From positions 62,001-126,000 of the forward strand of contig JBCFBK010000003.1 of assembly GCA_038562555.1 (NCBI GenBank): 64,000 nt of DNA, given 5' to 3'. Positions 63,565-64,000 of this stretch are shown in pieces; position 1 is the first letter of the stretch, and each line of letters opens with the position of its first letter. The DNA comes from JBCFBK01 sp038562555 (GTDB lineage Bacteria > Bacteroidota > Bacteroidia > Bacteroidales > Prolixibacteraceae). Under the pieces are notes generated by a model. It was not told the DNA's origin, made no database searches, and saw only the letters and a program-made list of their open reading frames with translations. Made by a program: the position numbers and the translations under genes.

Positions 63565-64000
63565 ATGAAAAAATGCTTTAAAAGAGGGGAGATTTACAGC
63601 TCCTGGCTAAAAAAACTATGGCTTATGATTCGATTATGCGCACTAATGATCTTACTTGCACTGGGTTCCCTTTCAGCAAGTTCTGTTTATTCACAGAATT
63701 CGACCTTAACGTTGAAGATGAAGAATTCGACTCTGGCAGAGGTCTTTAATTCGATTGAAGAGCAAACAGACTACTATTTTTTTTATCACCGCGATCAGTT
63801 GAACGATCAACGGATTGTGAGCGTGGATATGGAGAACAAAAAAATAGGCGAGGTGCTGGATGAGCTTTTTCGTGGTCAGAATATCAGTTATAAAATTGAT
63901 GGTCGGAGTATCCTGATCGATGTAAAAGAGATTAATCCGGTTGCACTCGCCCAGCAGGTTAAAACAATTTCAGGCCGGGTTATTGACGCAACGGGCGCTC
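63565..64000 (+). CDS. susC: SusC-family TonB-dependent receptor 5 with STN domain, N-terminal part
   Basis: ATG 63565 opens a frame that runs off the window (145 residues seen). The signal region is long (WLMIRLCALMILLALGSLSA). The STN domain is at about residues 48-118 (STLTLKMKNSTLAEVFNSIE, VLDELFRGQNISYKIDG). The carboxypeptidase-regulatory domain begins ISGRVIDATGA at the edge. It lies 96 bases after fecR3, and the gap carries the predicted antisense RNA. Confidence 0.93.
   Translation, partial: MKKCFKRGEIYSSWLKKLWLMIRLCALMILLALGSLSASSVYSQNSTLTLKMKNSTLAEVFNSIEEQTDYYFFYHRDQLNDQRIVSVDMENKKIGEVLDELFRGQNISYKIDGRSILIDVKEINPVALAQQVKTISGRVIDATGA

Noticed and set aside
1..64000. tRNA, rRNA genes and phage genes
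   Set aside because: None seen on either strand while reading; a covariance search would be needed to exclude small RNAs.

Overview
The window is a stretch of a Bacteroidota chromosome, most likely Bacteroidales or Marinilabiliales. The evidence is five SusC-type TonB-dependent receptors (one cut by the window edge), four paired SusD lipoproteins, three ECF sigma/FecR anti-sigma pairs, two hybrid two-component regulators (HTCS), and several promoters of the Bacteroidota form TAnnTTTG. It is almost entirely a chain of polysaccharide utilisation loci (PULs) laid end to end. Genus cannot be told from the sequence alone. One 10-N scaffold gap lies inside a susC gene.

Layout. 1-509: minus-strand start of an outer-membrane beta-barrel receptor. 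804-10901 (PUL A): ECF sigma, FecR, SusC with STN domain, SusD, and a very large Tat-exported protein with two FAD-binding domains. 11093-29788 (PUL B): HTCS regulator on the minus strand, divergent from a GH78 alpha-L-rhamnosidase, a GH99-like lipoprotein broken by an in-frame TAA, SusC/SusD, a xylose-isomerase-like sugar isomerase, a FucP-family permease, an SGNH hydrolase and an alpha/beta hydrolase. This reads as release, import and first catabolic step of L-rhamnose or a similar 6-deoxyhexose. 29.8-33.4 kb: an AT-rich gene graveyard with fragments of a conjugation gene (TraE/DUF4134), a PD-(D/E)XK transposase, an XRE regulator, an ABC-F ATPase and a PIN toxin, mixed with intact small genes (DUF4943 lipoprotein, two GNATs, a DUF4442 hotdog protein). 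33558-41706 (PUL C): ECF sigma, FecR, SusC (gapped), SusD, and a Tat-exported polysaccharide pyruvyl transferase-like protein. 41854-61522 (PUL D): HTCS regulator, a minus-strand GH43-like plus DUF4965 'glutaminase-like' operon, then GH105, TIG/NHL lipoprotein, SusC, SusD, DUF4973 lipoprotein and a second DUF4965 protein. GH105 plus GH43 suggests a pectic target such as rhamnogalacturonan with side chains. 61837-64000 (PUL E): ECF sigma, FecR and the start of an STN-type SusC.

Most notable observations. (1) In all three ECF/FecR/SusC loci the gap between fecR and susC carries a hairpin followed by a U-tract when read on the minus strand, and a minus-strand TAnnTTTG box that ends exactly on the A of the susC ATG. 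This predicts three cis-antisense RNAs of about 75-100 nt over the susC leader, like the DonS-type RNAs of Bacteroides. (2) SusD4 and the DUF4973 gene after it begin with the same palindromic coding repeat of about 75 bp, which puts a shared peptide of about 25 residues in front of their lipoprotein signals. (3) A GH43-like protein has Arg where the catalytic-base Asp is expected. (4) A GH99-like gene is split by one TAA that is a single transition from CAA. All functional calls come from reading motifs by eye; no database search was run.
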